From JAHJGG01 sp041658785 (GTDB taxonomy: Bacteria; Patescibacteriota; Patescibacteriia; Magasanikbacterales; UBA922): a stretch of 64,000 nucleotides of DNA. The position numbers and the translations under genes were made by a program. Numbering within the stretch: position 1 is the stretch's first letter; each line of letters begins with the position of its first letter. Positions 17,930 through 25,961 of the stretch are shown here, one piece after another. A model generated the notes under the pieces. It ran no database searches. It saw nothing but the letters and a program-made list of their open reading frames with translations, and was not told where the DNA came from. The stretch is from positions 19,231 through 83,230 of the forward strand of contig JBAZZL010000001.1 of assembly GCA_041658785.1 (NCBI GenBank), given 5' to 3'.

Positions 17930-18106
17930 TTATCTTGTTTTTCGCGTCCTTTTGCCAGTCTTTTCATCACTTACTGTCAGCTTGGCTCTGGCTTTGTTCC
18001 TGCGCCGTTTCAATACGTCTCTGCCGTTTTTTGTCTTCATTCGAGAACGAAATCCGTGGGCTTTCGCGCGTTTCCTTTTTTTGGGTTGGTAGGTTCTTTT
18101 TGGCAT
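17930..18106 (-). CDS. rpmH: 50S ribosomal protein L34
   Basis: A 58-residue basic protein starting MPKRTYQPKKRKRAKAHGF, with the conserved NGRDVLKRRRNKARAKLTVS. This is bL34, which binds 23S rRNA. It is about 12 residues longer than usual because of a basic tail (DEKTGKRTRKTR). In most bacteria rpmH is divergent from dnaA next to rnpA. Here it is downstream of dnaN on the same strand, with no rnpA gene recognisable nearby. Confidence 0.93.
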   Translation of the reverse strand: MPKRTYQPKKRKRAKAHGFRSRMKTKNGRDVLKRRRNKARAKLTVSDEKTGKRTRKTR

Positions 18107-18177
18107 AAAAATTTGTTATACTCAATTGCTAATTAAATTCCGTATAATACTCCGTTTTCCCGGCCGCCGACTTTGTG

Positions 18178-18386
18178 TCGGGATGGAACAATAGTCCAGA
18201 GCTTGTTGTAAGGTTCATACCTTCATACCATTGATTAATTTTTTATCTCTCTACAATTCCCCGCCTTTCCAGCTTCCTAACAATTAAACAGTTTACTTGA
18301 ATTATAATATTTTGTCAACATCCCATCCTAACTCCTTTCCCAACATACTCAAGAAACCAAAATATCCGTCGTTTTATTTTAAAAAT
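18178..18386. other. spacer with partial family C repeat
   Basis: The first 60 bp match the end of the family C repeat (CCAGAGCTTGTTGTAAGGTT). The remainder is AT-rich with nothing recognisable. Confidence 0.5.
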
Positions 18387-19505
18387 TTACTGCCTGATTG
18401 GCATTATAATATATAAATAATCCTCTTTTCCTTTTTCTTTTATTAAGCATGGGGCGTCCGCGCTGTTCATCAACAATTCAATATCACCGCTCATCTGCAG
18501 CAAGCCGTCAAGAAGATACCGGTGATTGAGTAGAATTGAATTCTCTTCGCCCGTTACATCAGCATCAATTTCTGAACTATGTTCTCCTTTTTGCGTGCTC
18601 ATAGAAGAAATACCAACAGTATTATTTGACGCGTTAAAATCAAAAGAAACAGCATTCACTCCTGCGGTAGTAAACAAACTGGCGGCCTTTATTTTGTTTA
18701 TCATTACTTCTAAAGGAAAAGTCGCTGTTGTTTTGAAAGCTGCTGGAATTATCTGCGTGTAATCTGGGTACTTTCCATCAATCAGCCTGGTGCTAAATTC
18801 GTAATTATCATATTGAAAGAGAAGTTGTGTATTGCTGATCAAAACACGCGCCTGTATTTCATCATTCTTTTTTTCCAAACCAAGCAACCTCGCCATTTCA
18901 TACGCTGCGCGAGCAGGCACTATGCAATTACACCCATCTTCTCCTTGCGCTACAGATACTTTTTTTTCCGCCAGACGATAAGAGTCTGTTGCCGCCAAAA
19001 CCAACCCGCGGTATCTCTCGGTAAAAAATGAAAAGTTGACGCCTGACAACTCAGGTCTTATTTCATTTTTTGCGGCGGCTATCGCTGTTTGAGACAGCGC
19101 CTGCCGGAATGGTTCTCCCAACAACAGATAAATGTGCGACGCTTCCACCTCTGGCAATATGGGGAATTCATCCGCGGGTGTTCCTTTTATTTTTGTGCTT
19201 GAATTCCCGCAAGATACTTTTAATTCGTTTTCTTTTAAACTTATTTCAACCTGATCTTCTGTGAGCAGGTGAATATAATCACTCAATGTCTTTGCTGGCG
19301 CGGTAAATGTCCCTGCCTCTTCTATTTTTGCCCTCAGGTTTGCTTTTACTGACATTTCCAAATTTGTTGCTACAAATTCAACTTTCGACTCGCTTACAAT
19401 AATTAAAATATTTACCAAGATTGGCAGATTGACCTGTCTGCCAGCCACAGAACTCACAATATCTAGAGTGTGTGACAAATTTTCTCGCGTGCATGTAAAT
19501 TTCAT
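18387..19505 (-). CDS. dnaN: DNA polymerase III beta subunit (sliding clamp)
   Basis: A 372-residue clamp with the normal three-domain beta-clamp length. It dimerises around DNA and tethers replicative and repair polymerases. Recognisable family segments are SGVNFSFF followed by LVLAATDSYRLAEKKV (about 150-176), PDYTQIIP (about 240) and the C-terminal IMPIRQ, which matches the canonical YxxMPMR ending. It is downstream of dnaA on the same strand, separated by a 331-bp AT-rich region rather than being tightly linked. Confidence 0.96.
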   Translation of the reverse strand: MKFTCTRENLSHTLDIVSSVAGRQVNLPILVNILIIVSESKVEFVATNLEMSVKANLRAKIEEAGTFTAPAKTLSDYIHLLTEDQVEISLKENELKVSCGNSSTKIKGTPADEFPILPEVEASHIYLLLGEPFRQALSQTAIAAAKNEIRPELSGVNFSFFTERYRGLVLAATDSYRLAEKKVSVAQGEDGCNCIVPARAAYEMARLLGLEKKNDEIQARVLISNTQLLFQYDNYEFSTRLIDGKYPDYTQIIPAAFKTTATFPLEVMINKIKAASLFTTAGVNAVSFDFNASNNTVGISSMSTQKGEHSSEIDADVTGEENSILLNHRYLLDGLLQMSGDIELLMNSADAPCLIKEKGKEDYLYIIMPIRQ

Positions 19506-19836
19506 ATTTTAATTATTTAATTTATTTTCTATTATCACTTTCTTTATTTATTATTAATAATATTGTTGTGTATTGTAGAGGAGTGGATAGAGTGGATAAA
19601 ACATGAAATTGCTTTTTATTGAGTCTAAAATTGAAGGTGGCGGACGTGGTGTGTTTGTGTTTTTTTGTTGATTAATTGTTTATATTTTTTTGTATTATTT
19701 TTTGTTTGTGTATAAGGTGTTTTTGATTTTTATATTTTTCAACAGGCTGGCGGCAGTTTAATTTTTTTTTCAACAATATTATCCACCGATATATTATTTT
19801 TTTAAATCAATTCAATCTGCCTGCGCCGCCTTGAAA
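19506..19836. other. AT-rich dnaA-dnaN intergenic region
   Basis: A 331-bp gap between dnaA and dnaN, extremely T-rich on the plus strand, with two DnaA-box-like sequences: GTGGATAAA (about 19591) and TTATCCACC (about 19789). It could be part of a bipartite origin or simply a leader for dnaN. No gene is visible. Confidence 0.5.
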
Positions 19837-21219
19837 TTATAATGATTGGGAAAATAATTTTTGTTTTATCAGTTCCAAATCTTGTTTTAACTTTAGATCG
19901 TTGTCAATATTGGTGGCAATTTTTGTGTGGGCATGCATTGCCGTGGTGTGGTCTCTTCCTCCCAGCTCATTTCCGATTGCTGGGTAAGAAAGTTTTAATT
20001 CCTCGCGCAGAAGAAACATTATTATCTGGCGGGGGAAAGACACTCTTTTCTCTCTGCTTTTTCCCAACAGATCCTCAAGAGCAACATCATAAAATTTTGC
20101 TATGCCAAAGATAAGCTCTCTTGGCGTTACCGATTTTTTTAGGGTTTGGCTTTCAAAACTGGCCAAGATTGATTTTACTGTTTCTTCGGTAGGTGTGCTG
20201 TTTTTGAGATCATGGTAAGCGGCGATTTTATTCAGCGCTCCTTCTAATTCGCGGATATTGCTTTGGATAGAAGACGCGATAAGTTGCAACATTTCTTCCG
20301 ACAAATCAAATTGTTTTTCTTGGCATTTTTTTTGCAAGATCGCCACTCTTGTTTCCATATCCGGCGGAGCGATGTCGGCAATCATCCCCCACTCAAAACG
20401 GCTGCGGAGCCGATCTTCCATCGCTGGAATGGCTTTTGGCGGCCGGTCGCTCGTAAGAACAATCTGGTTGCCATTTTGGTGCAGTTCATTGAAGGTGTGG
20501 AAGAATTCTTCTTGTGTTTGTTCTTTTCCGCTGATGAACTGGATGTCGTCGATGAGCAGTAGGTTAACATTCCGATAGCGCTCCTTGAATTCTTTTGCCC
20601 TGCCTTCTTTTACAGCGTTTACAAATTCGCCGGTAAATTTTTCAGAGCTTACATAAAGTACTTTTATTTGCGGATTATTTTCTAGCATTTTGTTGGCAAC
20701 AGCCTGTATTAAGTGTGTTTTTCCAAGGCCGACGCCGCCATAGATAAACAGAGGATTGTACGCATCTCCCGGACGGTCGGCGACCGCGCGCGCAGCCGCG
20801 TGCGCGAGCTCGTTTCCTTTGCCCACAACAAAAGAAGTAAAATTATATTTTGCGTTTAGACCGAATTGAGAAAGTATCTGTTTTGTTTCACGAGAGTAAA
20901 TCGGAGTTTGGATGCTGGAAACAGAAGCGTCCTTGGAAAAGGTACACTCCAACTCCTGAATATGTTTAATGTTTTCAACCTTATATTCAATTTTTTTAAT
21001 CCGTTTGTCGGTAATGCGCTCCAGAAGTCTGACAACATCAGGGTGGTATTTTTTTTCTAGCCAGCTTTTTGTGAAAGTGTTTGGAACGCAGACAACCACT
21101 TCTCCATCTTTTGAAAATTGGCCAATTCCAGTATTTCTAAACCATGTGGTAAAGTTGGCTTTGGAGATTTTTAGTTCAAACTCAGCAAGAACAGCCTGCC
21201 AGATTTCATGATTAGTCAT
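19837..21219 (-). CDS. dnaA: chromosomal replication initiator DnaA
   Basis: A 460-residue AAA+ initiator that opens the origin. It has an N-terminal DnaB/DiaA interaction domain (about 1-85). Walker A is GGVGLGKTH (about 160-168), Walker B is LLLIDDIQF (about 222-230), and the sensor/arginine-finger region contains DRLRSRFEWG. The C-terminal DnaA-box recognition signature is GGRDHTTAMHAHTKI. A TATAAT-like box lies only about 8 bp before the ATG, so the transcript may have a very short leader. Three DnaA-box-like sequences are 200 bp upstream. Confidence 0.97.
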   Translation of the reverse strand: MTNHEIWQAVLAEFELKISKANFTTWFRNTGIGQFSKDGEVVVCVPNTFTKSWLEKKYHPDVVRLLERITDKRIKKIEYKVENIKHIQELECTFSKDASVSSIQTPIYSRETKQILSQFGLNAKYNFTSFVVGKGNELAHAAARAVADRPGDAYNPLFIYGGVGLGKTHLIQAVANKMLENNPQIKVLYVSSEKFTGEFVNAVKEGRAKEFKERYRNVNLLLIDDIQFISGKEQTQEEFFHTFNELHQNGNQIVLTSDRPPKAIPAMEDRLRSRFEWGMIADIAPPDMETRVAILQKKCQEKQFDLSEEMLQLIASSIQSNIRELEGALNKIAAYHDLKNSTPTEETVKSILASFESQTLKKSVTPRELIFGIAKFYDVALEDLLGKSREKRVSFPRQIIMFLLREELKLSYPAIGNELGGRDHTTAMHAHTKIATNIDNDLKLKQDLELIKQKLFSQSL

Positions 21220-21379
21220 AGAAAAATTATAACACCAAGGCTACGAATTTATACTAATGATACCCAATATTGCTCCGTCTTTTTTACTTAGCGCAATCTG
21301 ATTAAAGAATATTTGCGGCACTGGCATTTATTTGTAGATTTGTATTATTTTGGAGCAACTGTCGTATTTTAACACACTT

Positions 21380-21481
21380 TCAAAAAACAAAAAATGGCTT
21401 AAAATAGCCAAAAAGTGGGTAAAATGGGGATAAGCTGTGGATAGTGGGGATAACAGCTTGCGCCACACTGTATCAGCTTAA
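21380..21481. promoter_or_regulatory. DnaA-box cluster upstream of dnaA, origin candidate
   Basis: Three nine-base boxes on the minus strand lie within 29 bp: TTATCCCCA (21425-21433), CTATCCACA (21436-21444), TTATCCCCA (21445-21453). Each is one mismatch from TTATCCACA. An A-rich stretch is adjacent. Either an origin or dnaA autoregulation would explain it. Confidence 0.55.
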
Positions 21482-24400
21482 TTAGTTGATAACAATAGAA
21501 TGTCTTTCCCCTTCTCGTACAGCGCCATTTTTTAGCTCTACCTCCGCAATCAGCGCCCACTCCCCCTCCGAGGGCAGACTGTTTAATACAAAAGTAATTT
21601 GATTATTAAACAAGTTTGAAAAATCATTAATAGAGGAAAGAAACAATTTTTCTTCTCCCGATTTTTGCGCATAGAGATTGATTTTATTGATTTGTTCAAG
21701 CTTAAACGGACTGAGGAAAAGCGTGTGTGGAAAATCACCGCGTGAAAGCGCAAGGTCTTTTCCAATCCACGACACCCCCGGGGGCTCTTCTGGCACGTCT
21801 AGGATAAAAGGCACTTTTTCTTCCAAACGATTGCCGATGTCATCTTCTACCAAAATTGTTAAGGTGTGGGCGCCAGGCGCAAAGTCGCGGGCGTAATAAT
21901 CCAAATTAAATGGGTATTCGCGCAAAACACTCACAAAGCGCTCGTCAAGCTTATAAGTGACTTTTGTTACGCCGCGGGGGGCGTTGGCGCGTATATCAGT
22001 TTTAATTTGTCTGGTTTTGATGGTAGAGCTTGGAGCAGGGTAAATTACACTAAGGCTTGGCATGAGTTCAATTGAATATTCGTCATCCTCTGCGGTTGGC
22101 GGTTCTTCAAACGAGATTTCCCACTTCGGCTCTTTTTCTTTTTTCCTTTTTATCCAATCTTGAATGGCCGCTTCCCAAATATCATACTGGGGATCCTCTC
22201 CGGGGCTCGTTGGATAATCTCCTCGCGGGTTATCTTTGTCAACATAATGAAGAATGCTGTGTGGCTGAATAAAACTCCTTTCAACAATCAGATGCTCTGG
22301 TGTTGAACTGGTTGCCAGCCTGCCGGTCACTTTATTTATTTTCAAAGCAACACTGCCGTCGGTGGATCCGCGAAGCGTTGGTTTTTTGGCGTCGTTTGCG
22401 GGCGGCTCAGGGAAGCCTTCTACGGGCGAGTCTTTGAGAGCCTCCTTCATAAAAGCGTTCCAAATTTTTGCTGCCACCATGCTGCCGCCGGACCCTTTTT
22501 TCATTGGAGCGTTGTTTGTGTTGCCTGCCCAAACTCCAACAGCAAGAGACGGGGTGTAGCCTACGGTCCAGGCATCAACATAATTATCCGTTGTACCGGT
22601 TTTTGCCGCTACTGGCCGATCGGGCAAAGTCAATACTCCACCAGCGCCAAAAATATATGATCGAGCGCTATCATCACTGAGAATATTTGACATCAAATCA
22701 GCAATTTGTTCGTCAAGTACCTTTTCTCCTTTATTTTTTTTGTTTTCCAACAAAACATCACCACGATCATCCTCTACCAACAAGATGCTTACCGGCTGGT
22801 GTCGTATGCCGCTGTTTGCAAACACACCATAAGCGGCAACATGTTCCAACAATTTGACCTCTCCTCCGCCCAAGACTAAGGTCAAGCCAAAATTGCCCTC
22901 GCTTAAAGTGGTATAGCCCAAACGTTCAGCGAATTCTACGCCCTTTTTTGACCCGACCAGATATAATGTTTTTACTGCGGGGATGTTTAACGACCCTTGT
23001 AATGCTTGGCGCATAGTAACCGGGCCGCGTTCTTCCAAATCATAGTTGAGGGGACGGTAAGATGGCCCGCTTACCGCAAAGTCAGTCACCACATCATAAA
23101 GTATTGTGTCAGGAGTGTATCCTTTTTCAAAGGCGGCAGCATAGACAATCGGTTTAAATGAAGATCCTGGCTGTCGTTTACCCAATGTGGCAACATTAAA
23201 TTGACCATTGATTTCTTCATTATTAAAGTTTTTTGAACCAACCATGGCCAAAATTTCACCATTTTGAGGGTTTAGGGCGACGAGGGCGGTATTATTTGCG
23301 TTTGCCTCTTCTAAAATTTTCGTTCCTGGGTCTTCAATAATTTTTTCTGCTATTTTTTGCATTTCCCAATCTAATGTGGTGATTACTTTATATCCGCCGA
23401 TGTCTACCGCCTGTTCGCCAAATTTGCTTACCAGCTGCTCTTTTACATAGAGAACAAAATGCGGCGCTTCAATTTCGCCGTAATGCTTTTCAAGCGTGAG
23501 CGGCCATGCTTGCGCGGCATTTTTTTGTTCCTCAGTAATATATCCCTCCTCAAACATTCGGCGGAGCACAAAGTCGCGGCGCTGTTTCAAGGCAATAGGA
23601 TCGTTCAAGTAGCGCGTGGGCGCCTTAGGCAGGCCGGCCAATGTAGCTGATTCTTGCAGATCAAGCTCTGACACATGTTTGCCAAAATAGCTTTGAGCCG
23701 CGGATTCGGCTCCGTAGTTGGTAGAGCCATAAGGAATTTCATTGAAATAAATTTTAAGAATTTGTTCTTTTGAATATTTTTGTTCCAGCCGGAGGGAAAG
23801 AATTATCTCTTTAAGCTTGCGGCCGACTCGGCGCTCGTTGGTCAAGATAGCATTTTTAACCAGTTGTTGGGTGATTGTTGACGTTGCTTCTATCCGTCTG
23901 CCGGGCAACAGGCTTTTGACAAAAGCCCGAAAGATGCTGAGGGGGCGTATTCCTTTGTGTTCATAAAATTTTGTATCCTCGGTGGCAATAACGGCATTGA
24001 TAAGATTTTGCGGAATATTTTCCCATTCTACGATGGTTCGTTTTTCATTAGAAAAAATTTCATAAAGAAGACGTTTTCCTGTTCGGTCGTATATTTTTGT
24101 GCTTTGGGCGACTTGGCGGTCGGTCAATTTGTCTGGATCCGGCAGATCTTTGCTCGCCCAAGCGATAACAACTGTTCCGCTCAAAAAAGAGAGTACCGCC
24201 AAAACTATGATTGCCATGATTAGTTTTTTAAGCAGTTTTTTTTTGGCGCTTTTTTTGAGCATTGGGCGCTTTTTCCAGATTTTCCATATTTGAGCAAGGA
24301 AGAAACGAGTAATTCTAAAGGGTAATAATAAAAAAATGATCAAGGATGCTGTTGTTCTGCCAATTATTCTTTTTTTTTGTTTAAAGGCTGCCTGCGGGAT

Positions 24401-24493
24401 TTGCTGTTTTTGGTCGCCATAACTGCGAGATTCTCTGGTTGGGGGCTTGTTTATAAATCCGTAGGAGCGCTTATTGGATTGATTGTCCCGCAT
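21482..24493 (-). CDS. penicillin-binding protein 1A (GT51 + transpeptidase)
   Basis: A bifunctional class A PBP of about 1003 residues from the ATG at 24493 (MRDNQSNK); the frame extends to 24574. A basic cytoplasmic head is followed by a membrane helix (LIMAIIVLAVLSFLSGTV, about 90-110). The GT51 glycosyltransferase motifs are ATEDTKFYEHKG and STITQQLVKNA. The transpeptidase motifs are GSSFKP (catalytic Ser and Lys), SLN and AAKTGTT. The C-terminal about 250 residues are Ig/PKD-like and are absent from E. coli PBP1a. It polymerises and cross-links peptidoglycan at the cell surface. Confidence 0.93.
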   Translation of the reverse strand: MRDNQSNKRSYGFINKPPTRESRSYGDQKQQIPQAAFKQKKRIIGRTTASLIIFLLLPFRITRFFLAQIWKIWKKRPMLKKSAKKKLLKKLIMAIIVLAVLSFLSGTVVIAWASKDLPDPDKLTDRQVAQSTKIYDRTGKRLLYEIFSNEKRTIVEWENIPQNLINAVIATEDTKFYEHKGIRPLSIFRAFVKSLLPGRRIEATSTITQQLVKNAILTNERRVGRKLKEIILSLRLEQKYSKEQILKIYFNEIPYGSTNYGAESAAQSYFGKHVSELDLQESATLAGLPKAPTRYLNDPIALKQRRDFVLRRMFEEGYITEEQKNAAQAWPLTLEKHYGEIEAPHFVLYVKEQLVSKFGEQAVDIGGYKVITTLDWEMQKIAEKIIEDPGTKILEEANANNTALVALNPQNGEILAMVGSKNFNNEEINGQFNVATLGKRQPGSSFKPIVYAAAFEKGYTPDTILYDVVTDFAVSGPSYRPLNYDLEERGPVTMRQALQGSLNIPAVKTLYLVGSKKGVEFAERLGYTTLSEGNFGLTLVLGGGEVKLLEHVAAYGVFANSGIRHQPVSILLVEDDRGDVLLENKKNKGEKVLDEQIADLMSNILSDDSARSYIFGAGGVLTLPDRPVAAKTGTTDNYVDAWTVGYTPSLAVGVWAGNTNNAPMKKGSGGSMVAAKIWNAFMKEALKDSPVEGFPEPPANDAKKPTLRGSTDGSVALKINKVTGRLATSSTPEHLIVERSFIQPHSILHYVDKDNPRGDYPTSPGEDPQYDIWEAAIQDWIKRKKEKEPKWEISFEEPPTAEDDEYSIELMPSLSVIYPAPSSTIKTRQIKTDIRANAPRGVTKVTYKLDERFVSVLREYPFNLDYYARDFAPGAHTLTILVEDDIGNRLEEKVPFILDVPEEPPGVSWIGKDLALSRGDFPHTLFLSPFKLEQINKINLYAQKSGEEKLFLSSINDFSNLFNNQITFVLNSLPSEGEWALIAEVELKNGAVREGERHSIVIN

Positions 24494-24592
24494 AAATTTT
24501 TTGAGTATTTGACTATAATACCGCCATATCCGTCTTCCATTATAGCACGGACAGGGGCGGCTGAACACTTGCATAGCAAAGGAGTTTCAGTC

Positions 24593-24621
24593 TTGACACA
24601 ATTGAGGGGATATGGTATAGT
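24593..24621 (+). promoter_or_regulatory. near-consensus sigma70 promoter of the 3D-domain gene
   Basis: TTGACA (24593-24598), a 17-bp spacer and TATAGT (24616-24621). The transcript leader would be about 110 nt. The divergent PBP gene starts about 100 bp away on the other strand. Confidence 0.75.
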
Positions 24622-24739
24622 AGAAGCACCAAAAATATAGTAATAGTACCCTGGGTATATTCCTAGGGTATTATATTTGAACGGTATTATTGAATTAAAA
24701 AATTGGCTTAATTTAGCCAAAAAAAGTAAATAAGAAAAT

Positions 24740-25276
24740 ATGGCCATATTTAAGCGAAAAATATACCAAAGCATATATGAAGCCTCAATCTCTGTTGTTT
24801 TGGTTGTTAGTTTGTCTATATCAATAACTACCCCACAGGTGGTAAATGCCGAAACGCAAGAGGATGCAGGGCATGATTTGATGATTTTAAATGTTCCGTT
24901 TGAAGCGGAAGAATTAAATACATTTTCAGGAGCTTTTCCTCTTTCGGCAGACCGAAAGCCAGTAAAAACCATCAAAGCGGTTGCTACTGCTTATACTAGC
25001 CATGTTTGGCAAACAGACGATACGCCATGTATTACGGCTAATGGGTTTGATTTATGCGAGTTTTATGAAAAGAAAGGTTTTGGCAACACCATTGCCTCCA
25101 ACTTTTTGCCTATGGGGACGCAAGTTCGTTTTCCGGAAATATTTGGTGACAAGATTTTTGTCGTACGTGACCGGATGAATGCCAGATATGGATATGGCAG
25201 AATTGATATCTGGATGCCAGAATTGCCCGAAGCCAAGGTCTTCGGCGTGAAGCGGTTGGTGATGGAAGTATTTTAA
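24740..25276 (+). CDS. secreted 3D-domain (double-psi barrel) cell-wall protein
   Basis: A 178-residue exported protein with a signal or anchor helix at about 12-38. The C-terminal 3D domain (about 80-178) has TAYTSHVWQTDDTPCITANG, a short SNFLPMGTQV segment and finally DRMNARYGYGRIDIW, the three-aspartate pattern of the family. Related domains occur in lytic transglycosylases (MltA) and Gram-positive resuscitation-type (YabE/YocH) proteins, so a role in peptidoglycan remodelling is likely. It is divergent from PBP1A, which supports an envelope function. The terminator is directly downstream. Confidence 0.82.
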   Translation: MAIFKRKIYQSIYEASISVVLVVSLSISITTPQVVNAETQEDAGHDLMILNVPFEAEELNTFSGAFPLSADRKPVKTIKAVATAYTSHVWQTDDTPCITANGFDLCEFYEKKGFGNTIASNFLPMGTQVRFPEIFGDKIFVVRDRMNARYGYGRIDIWMPELPEAKVFGVKRLVMEVF

Positions 25277-25339
25277 TCATGAGGCAGGATGCACCCTTCG
25301 GCTTCGCTCAGGGCAGGCTCCGCACGACTCATAACAGAA

Positions 25340-25371
25340 TAAAAATCCCCTGATGGGGATTTTTATTGTAT
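25340..25371 (+). terminator. intrinsic terminator after the 3D-domain gene
   Basis: A symmetrical hairpin AAAAATCCCC-TGAT-GGGGATTTTT. Pieces of the family A repeat lie on both sides (25275-25330 and 25371-25400). Confidence 0.85.
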
Positions 25372-25402
25372 TGTGCTGCGTGTATCGTGCACCGTGATTC
25401 AG

Positions 25403-25474
25403 AGGTACGGGCGGGAATCGCACCCGCGTATAAAGGTTTTGCAGACCTTTGCCTTACTGCTTGGCTACCGTACC
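25403..25474 (-). tRNA. tRNA-Cys(GCA)
   Basis: Minus-strand cloverleaf with acceptor GGTACGG/CCGTACC, anticodon loop CTGCAAA (anticodon GCA) and T loop TGCGATT, with a T discriminator. CCA is not encoded. A family A repeat fragment abuts it. Confidence 0.93.
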
Positions 25475-25632
25475 GTTTGATTTTAGATTTATGATTTTAG
25501 ATTTCAGATTTTGTAGACCTTTCTCTGGATTTATCTGCCGCAGTTTTGTTGGGTGAAGAAATAAACGGAAAACACAAAACAAGAATATCATGTTTCTTGT
25601 CTTTTTTCAAGGCTATAAACACTCCCCTATTC

Positions 25633-25661
25633 TTGACACTATTTTCATCCTTTGTTATTAT
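25633..25661 (+). promoter_or_regulatory. promoter of the 41-residue membrane ORF
   Basis: TTGACA (25633-25638), a 17-bp spacer, TATTAT (25656-25661), about 50 bp before the small ORF. Confidence 0.6.
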
Positions 25662-25715
25662 TATAAAAGTATGTTTTGGACGGGGCCGAAGGCCCCTCCA
25701 TGGAAGGAGGGAAAC

Positions 25716-25841
25716 ATGGAAGTGGTGGGATATGGAGTGGTCGGGTACTTGGCTGTTGCCACGCTATTTGCGATCGGCGGTGCGTTGCGGGAAGCCATCT
25801 TGCACCATCGGCGGTTGCGAAAGCGGACGAAGATCAAGTAA
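25716..25841 (+). CDS. small single-span membrane protein, 41 aa
   Basis: A short ORF beginning MEVVGYGVVGYLAVATLFAI with a basic C-terminus (HHRRLRKRTKIK). One membrane helix is predicted at about residues 5-24. Support comes from a strong ribosome-binding site (GGAGGG, 5 bases before the ATG), a good promoter upstream and a hairpin terminator downstream. Its codon choice is more GC-rich than its neighbours. I do not recognise a family. Confidence 0.6.
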   Translation: MEVVGYGVVGYLAVATLFAIGGALREAILHHRRLRKRTKIK

Positions 25842-25906
25842 CCGGCAGGGACGGTGGGTCTGGACGCCAACAGTCCGGTAACCCGCCCTCCCCAATTTAT
25901 TTTTAT

Positions 25907-25932
25907 GCAGCCGGAGGCGGCTGTTTTTTTGT
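25907..25932 (+). terminator. intrinsic terminator between the small ORF and polA
   Basis: Stem CAGCCG/CGGCTG with a short loop, followed by seven T. Confidence 0.75.
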
Positions 25933-25961
25933 TTGCGTAAACATGTTACAATCTATGTGAT